Of a DNA stretch of 64,000 nucleotides, positions 61,201-64,000 are shown piece after piece. Location: positions 1 to 64,000 of the forward strand of contig JADJTI010000003.1 of NCBI GenBank assembly GCA_016711265.1, given 5' to 3'. Under the pieces are notes generated by a model, which was given only the letters and a program-made list of their open reading frames with translations, ran no database searches and was not told where the DNA came from. This DNA comes from Austwickia sp. GTDB lineage: Bacteria; Actinomycetota; Actinomycetes; Actinomycetales; Dermatophilaceae. Position numbers and translations under genes: made by a program. Position 1 is the first letter of the stretch; every line of letters begins with the position of its first letter.

Positions 61201-63112
61201 CGAACGCGGCCTGGAAGCGCTCCCGGATACCCTCCTCGTCCCGCATCCACGCGGCCTCGTCGGGGGCCCGCAAGCCGAAGTCGTAGATATGGCGGGTCTG
61301 GCCGGAGGCCATGTGGAACTCGTAGGGGCGTTCGTCGATCACCTCGACGCCCATATCGGTGAACACCGGGAGCAGACGGGTCAGCGACACCGCAGAAGTC
61401 CGGTACAACTTGAGCCGTCGTTCCTGTCCCGGCGCCCCTGGTACCTGATACAAGTTCAGCCGCATCACGCGCTGGTCACCGAGTTCGTCCAGGTGCCGCA
61501 GGTCCACCACCCCCACCCGCGGGTGGTAGTCCTCCTTGTACGCCTCGGGGATCCCCCGGCCGTACGCCGTCAGCACCGCGGCTGCGCGTTCGTCGCCGAA
61601 CTCGGCCCGGGCCGCGCCGGCCAGATCCTCCTCCCACGTCCGGGTGAGGTCGACGACGCGACGATCGAGCTCGCTCTGATCCACCTCCGGCAGGGAGTGC
61701 CCGTCGGCCACCCGGACCACGTAGTGCAACCGGGCCAGCGGTGCGTCCGAGACCCACGTGGTGTACTCGACCCGCTCCCCGTCGAACGCCTCCACCAGCA
61801 ACGCTTCGATCCGCTTGCGCACTGCTGTGGTGTACCGGTCGCGCGGGATGTACACCAGACAGGACATGTAGCGCCCGTACGTGTCGGGTCGCAGGAAGAT
61901 GGCCGCCTTGCGGCGTTCCTGCTGGTGTACGACGGCCCGCGCGGTCCCGTGCAACGTGTCGACATCGGCCTGGAACAACTCGTCCCGCGGGTAGGTCTCC
62001 AGGGCTCCCAGGAGATCCTTGGCCAGGTGACTCTCCGGCGCGAACCCCGAGCGTTCCAGTACGGCCCGGACCTTGGACCGGACGTACGGTACATCCAGAA
62101 CCGACCAGGTGTAGGCGCTGGCGGTGAACAGGCCGAGGAAGCGGTCCTCGCCCACCACCTCGCCGTCGGCGTCGAACCGGCGCACGCTGACGTAGTCCAG
62201 GTACACGGGCCGATGCACGGTGGCCACCGCATTCGCCTTGGTCACGACCAACACCGTGCGTTCCCGAGCCCGCTGGGCCACCCGGGGCGGCAGGGGCGCC
62301 GCGTCCCCCGCAGCCTCCCCACTGTCCCGGAGCAGTCCCAAGCCGGTCTCCGGCTCGGCTTGCAGCACGTCGTCGTCCCGCAAGTCATAGCGCCGGTAGC
62401 CCAGGAAGGTGAACTGACCGTCCGCCAGCCACCTCAACAGGGACGTCGCATCCGCCACCTCGGCGGCATCGATGCCGGCCGGAGGGGTGTGCTCGAGCTC
62501 GTCGGCCACAGCCCGGGCACGAGCCGTCATCGCCGGCCAGTCCTGCACGGCGACCCGGACGTCAGCCAGGATCCGCTCCAGCCGTTGCGCCAACCGGGCC
62601 CGGTCCTGCTGGTCGGACATTCGATCCACCTGGATGTGCATCCAGGACTCGGCGGCGATCCCTTCTCCCGATGGACGCTGGTTGACGTCGGCGTCGACAA
62701 GCTCGGACAGCTCACCGCTCGGTTCACGACGTACCACCATTTGGGGGTGCACGATCAGGTGCACCGCGCGCCCCTGGCGGCCGATTTCGGCGGTGACGGA
62801 GTCGACCAGGAAGGGCATGTCATCGGTGACCACTTCAACGACGGAATGACCGCAGCTCCAGCCGTCGTGCTCGACGGTCGGGGTGAAGACCCGCACCCTG
62901 GGCGTGCCCGGGTTGCGCCGGGACGCCAGCGATCGCAGCGACAATGCGGCGCCCAAGAGGTCCTCCGGACGCCGGCTGAGCAGATCCTCGGTGACGGTGT
63001 GCCGGTAGCACTGGTGAAGCAACTGGGAGCTCTGCGCGACCAGGCTCGGGTCTGCCAACGCCGCTGCCGCCTCCAAGAGCGCCGCCCGGGACTCCTCCAG
63101 CGTCTGCGTCAT
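58202..63112 (-). CDS. gdh: NAD-specific glutamate dehydrogenase, 180-kDa class
   Basis: The enzyme is 1,636 aa, within the usual 1,600-1,650 of this class. It deaminates glutamate to 2-oxoglutarate. The N-terminal half holds ACT-like regulatory segments (VVTDDMPFLVDSVTAEIGR). The catalytic core includes KVARGGLRWSDRREDFRTE, MAKNAVIVPTGSKGAFF and the Rossmann-type VVGIGDMSGDVFGNGMLLS. The start ATG at 63112 has GGGGAG upstream. In mycobacteria this class is regulated by GarA. No GarA gene is in the window. Confidence 0.96.
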   Translation of the reverse strand: MTQTLEESRAALLEAAAALADPSLVAQSSQLLHQCYRHTVTEDLLSRRPEDLLGAALSLRSLASRRNPGTPRVRVFTPTVEHDGWSCGHSVVEVVTDDMPFLVDSVTAEIGRQGRAVHLIVHPQMVVRREPSGELSELVDADVNQRPSGEGIAAESWMHIQVDRMSDQQDRARLAQRLERILADVRVAVQDWPAMTARARAVADELEHTPPAGIDAAEVADATSLLRWLADGQFTFLGYRRYDLRDDDVLQAEPETGLGLLRDSGEAAGDAAPLPPRVAQRARERTVLVVTKANAVATVHRPVYLDYVSVRRFDADGEVVGEDRFLGLFTASAYTWSVLDVPYVRSKVRAVLERSGFAPESHLAKDLLGALETYPRDELFQADVDTLHGTARAVVHQQERRKAAIFLRPDTYGRYMSCLVYIPRDRYTTAVRKRIEALLVEAFDGERVEYTTWVSDAPLARLHYVVRVADGHSLPEVDQSELDRRVVDLTRTWEEDLAGAARAEFGDERAAAVLTAYGRGIPEAYKEDYHPRVGVVDLRHLDELGDQRVMRLNLYQVPGAPGQERRLKLYRTSAVSLTRLLPVFTDMGVEVIDERPYEFHMASGQTRHIYDFGLRAPDEAAWMRDEEGIRERFQAAFEAVWSDQAESDGFNALVLRAGLTWREVVILRAVARYLRQTGLPFSNSYLESTLAANPQIARRLVELFAARFDPDAFGDGEADRSARDEAQEAIAASIETLLDDVASLDMDRILRAFLGVIQAAVRTNYYQRGTRIAIDPGEVADAAGEGPKPTLCFKLDPQRVPNLPQPRPMFEIWVYSPRVEGVHLRFGKVARGGLRWSDRREDFRTENLGLVKAQMAKNAVIVPTGSKGAFFPKRLPPVALDRDAWLAEGVAAYKLFISAMLDVTDNRQGGAVVPPERVVRHDGDDPYLVVAADKGTATFSDIANAVSRAYDYWLDDAFASGGSAGYDHKGMGITARGAWESVKRHFRELGRDTQTEDFTVVGIGDMSGDVFGNGMLLSQHIRLVAAFDHRHVFLDPDPDPLRSYQERRRLFDVPRSSWADYDATLISDGGGVYPRDAKSVRITEPVAALLGLDATVTTMTPAELIHAILLAPVDLIWNGGIGTYIKATTETHADIGDRANDAIRVNGGDLRAKVVGEGGNLGASQLGRIEAALAGVRVNTDAIDNSAGVDTSDHEVNIKILLNDVVREGDLTIKQRDRVLASMTDAVAHAVLRTNYEQNVLLGNARLAGLEMTTMHERLMTWLEDRGELDRALLFLPDEATLAARLTRGQGLTSPEFATLMPYAKLSIKSQLRGSGLTEDPWFATALRGYFPEPIREQFDAAIDGHPLREDIVINDVANSMVNRGGITFVYRVMEETGATPEQIAKAFVICREVFGMREFVAAVEATDNLVDPVVQTRMYLDFRRLMDRSVRWVLQNRPHTLDVGAEIARFSGPVAAHADGVADLVRGAEAQRLQTQQAELVAAGVPPELARRVAALLHTFAILDIIELAQESGADTESVAPLYFGISDEFGINRLLSQVSLLPREDRWDALARAAMRDDVYDVLESLVRVVMTTTDRDADADRRIGAWVAENPSAAQRARQARAGLEAVDRPTLAALSVALRSLRSIVRSGSASS

Positions 63113-63254
63113 CGTCGATCTCCCCACCCTCGTACGTCGTCGTCGTCTGGCCCCAGGCTACTGGTCACGGCCACGGGCGCACCCGAGTCGGGGGCGAGCA
63201 CCGAATCTGGGCGCGCCTGTGCGCGAGGAGGTCACGCGCAGTGATTCGGGTCGT

Positions 63255-63260
63255 TACGGT
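63255..63260 (+). promoter_or_regulatory. leaderless -10 element for DUF2505 (TACGGT)
   Basis: TACGGT is separated by GTGCTC (6 nt) from the ATG at 63267. There is no Shine-Dalgarno. Confidence 0.55.
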
Positions 63261-63266
63261 GTGCTC

Positions 63267-63770
63267 ATGGACATGAACGACACGATCGACTACGCGGCCT
63301 CTGTCGAGGACGTGTTCACCATGCTGACCGACGAGGAGTTCCAGTCCCGTAAGTGCATCGAGACCAAGGCCGTCCGGCACGAAGTCAAGATCTACGACAG
63401 GGGCGGCTCCACCGTGATCGACACCCGGCGAGCCGTCCCGACGGACCGGTTCCCCGATTTCGCGCGGGCCATCGTCGGTCGGACGATCACGATCGTGCAG
63501 CAGGACACCTGGCATGCCGCCTCCGCCGACGGCACTCGCACCGGGACCATTCACGTCACCGTGGAGGGCGTGCCGATCTGGCTGAAAGGTACCCTTCGGT
63601 TGTCGTCCACCGCCGCCGGGACGCACGAGATCATCCGAGGCACCCTGCACGCGTCGGTACCGCTCGTGGGCAGCAAGTTGGAACGGGCAGCGATGCCCGC
63701 CCTGGAGGCCGCCGTGAACGCCGAGGAACGCGTCGGGGTCACCTGGCTGGCGGAACGGGCCGCCGATTAG
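63267..63770 (+). CDS. DUF2505 family protein (START-like fold)
   Basis: The 167-aa protein begins MDMNDTIDYAASVEDVFTMLTDEEFQ. It has the DUF2505 hallmarks: an N-terminal Y/F...A..V..ML.D..F segment, then GTIHVTVEGVPIWLKGTLRL and a C-terminal helix ALEAAVNAEERVGVTWL. Members are small actinobacterial proteins of SRPBCC type and unknown ligand. It is divergent from gdh. Its TAG stop overlaps the TAA of the convergent partial gene. Confidence 0.88.
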   Translation: MDMNDTIDYAASVEDVFTMLTDEEFQSRKCIETKAVRHEVKIYDRGGSTVIDTRRAVPTDRFPDFARAIVGRTITIVQQDTWHAASADGTRTGTIHVTVEGVPIWLKGTLRLSSTAAGTHEIIRGTLHASVPLVGSKLERAAMPALEAAVNAEERVGVTWLAERAAD

Positions 63771-64000
63771 TTGCTGCGTCCACGCAGGGCGGATGCCGGA
63801 CCGACGGTTGATCCGCTCGCCCCGAACCCACGTTGGCCCTCCGGACCCACGAAGCGTGGTGGGTCCGGCAGCGGGACGTAGGTTCGGGCTTCGATGGGCG
63901 GTCCGGCGACGCGGGGGTTGACCAACCTCAGTGTCAAACAGAGCGGGCCGATCGCCCACTCCGGCGGCTCAAGCCAGCCGATCCGCCAGATGGGGCAACT
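63767..64000 (-). CDS. partial hypothetical protein, C-terminal 77 residues
   Basis: The minus-strand frame is open from the right edge to TAA at 63769-63767. The visible part has PIWRIGWLEPPEWAIGPL, LRLVNPRVAGPPIEARTY and a Gly/Ser-rich end (GASGSTVGPASALRGRSN). It looks coding (codon-position bias, no other supported frame), but I recognise no family. Confidence 0.6.
   Translation of the reverse strand, partial: SCPIWRIGWLEPPEWAIGPLCLTLRLVNPRVAGPPIEARTYVPLPDPPRFVGPEGQRGFGASGSTVGPASALRGRSN

Noticed and set aside
60053..63244. Very long open frame (over 1,000 codons) on the plus strand opposite glutamate dehydrogenase
   Set aside because: It is the antisense shadow of a high-GC gene. The minus-strand frame has clear dehydrogenase motifs over its full length.

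Overview
The window is about 70% G+C chromosomal DNA from an actinobacterium. This rests on the codon-position bias, WhiB1, DUF3039, DUF2017 and DUF2505 genes, a tmRNA tag ending in FALAA, an actinobacterial Tad pilus locus, a 180-kDa NAD-glutamate dehydrogenase and many leaderless promoters of the form TANNNT-(6 or 7 nt)-RTG. A Propionibacterium-type methylmalonyl-CoA transcarboxylase (5S, 12S and 1.3S) and the overall gene mix suggest Propionibacteriaceae or a Micrococcales family such as Dermatophilaceae/Intrasporangiaceae. The family is not provable from the sequence alone. I see no prophage, transposase or CRISPR array.

Layout: 0-2.4 kb is a damaged stretch. It holds oligoribonuclease with six or more frame changes, a tRNA-His missing one base on each side of the anticodon stem, a frameshifted copC and a GroES-like gene with an internal deletion. 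The pattern looks more like base-calling or assembly error than biology. At 2.4-3.8 kb are DUF3618, a BCP peroxiredoxin, tRNA-Lys, tRNA-Leu and a small orphan. At 3.9-16.4 kb is a block syntenic with M. tuberculosis Rv1330c-Rv1341: pncB divergent from clpS-DUF2017, then murI, a cAMP-phosphodiesterase-like MBL protein, rph and rdgB. Two head-to-tail polar amino acid ABC transporter operons replace the middle part of the mycobacterial block. pncA and an Lrp-type regulator follow pncB.

16.3-31.2 kb: DUF3039, AlgH, a DEAD-box helicase with a very long Arg/Asp-rich disordered N terminus, a VanZ protein, thioredoxin, ssrA (tmRNA), a PNPOx-like flavoprotein, smpB, an M23 hydrolase and ftsX-ftsE. The trans-translation and cell-division block that normally runs prfB-ftsE-ftsX-hydrolase-smpB is split. 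A four-gene transcarboxylase operon on the opposite strand lies between ftsE and prfB.

31-40 kb: a frameshifted membrane histidine kinase, a phospholipase-D/cardiolipin-synthase protein, and a complete-looking Tad/Flp-type pilus operon (tadA-tadB-tadC, pilin-like, two TadE-like proteins, TadG-like).

40-50.8 kb is the accessory metabolic region. An HpcH/HpaI aldolase is divergent from an MBL hydrolase-FAH hydrolase pair, followed by a fungal-type cytosine deaminase and an NCS1 cytosine permease. After these come an ABC exporter pair, an NMO-like flavoenzyme translationally coupled to an ABM-fold monooxygenase, and an FAD monooxygenase with a four-unit 8-bp tandem repeat in its leader. 50.9-64 kb: an orphan EssC-like FHA-FtsK ATPase of about 1,424 aa, a small membrane protein, whiB1 convergent with a PdtaS-like kinase (as in Rv3219-Rv3220c), the NAD-glutamate dehydrogenase, DUF2505 and a partial gene at the edge.
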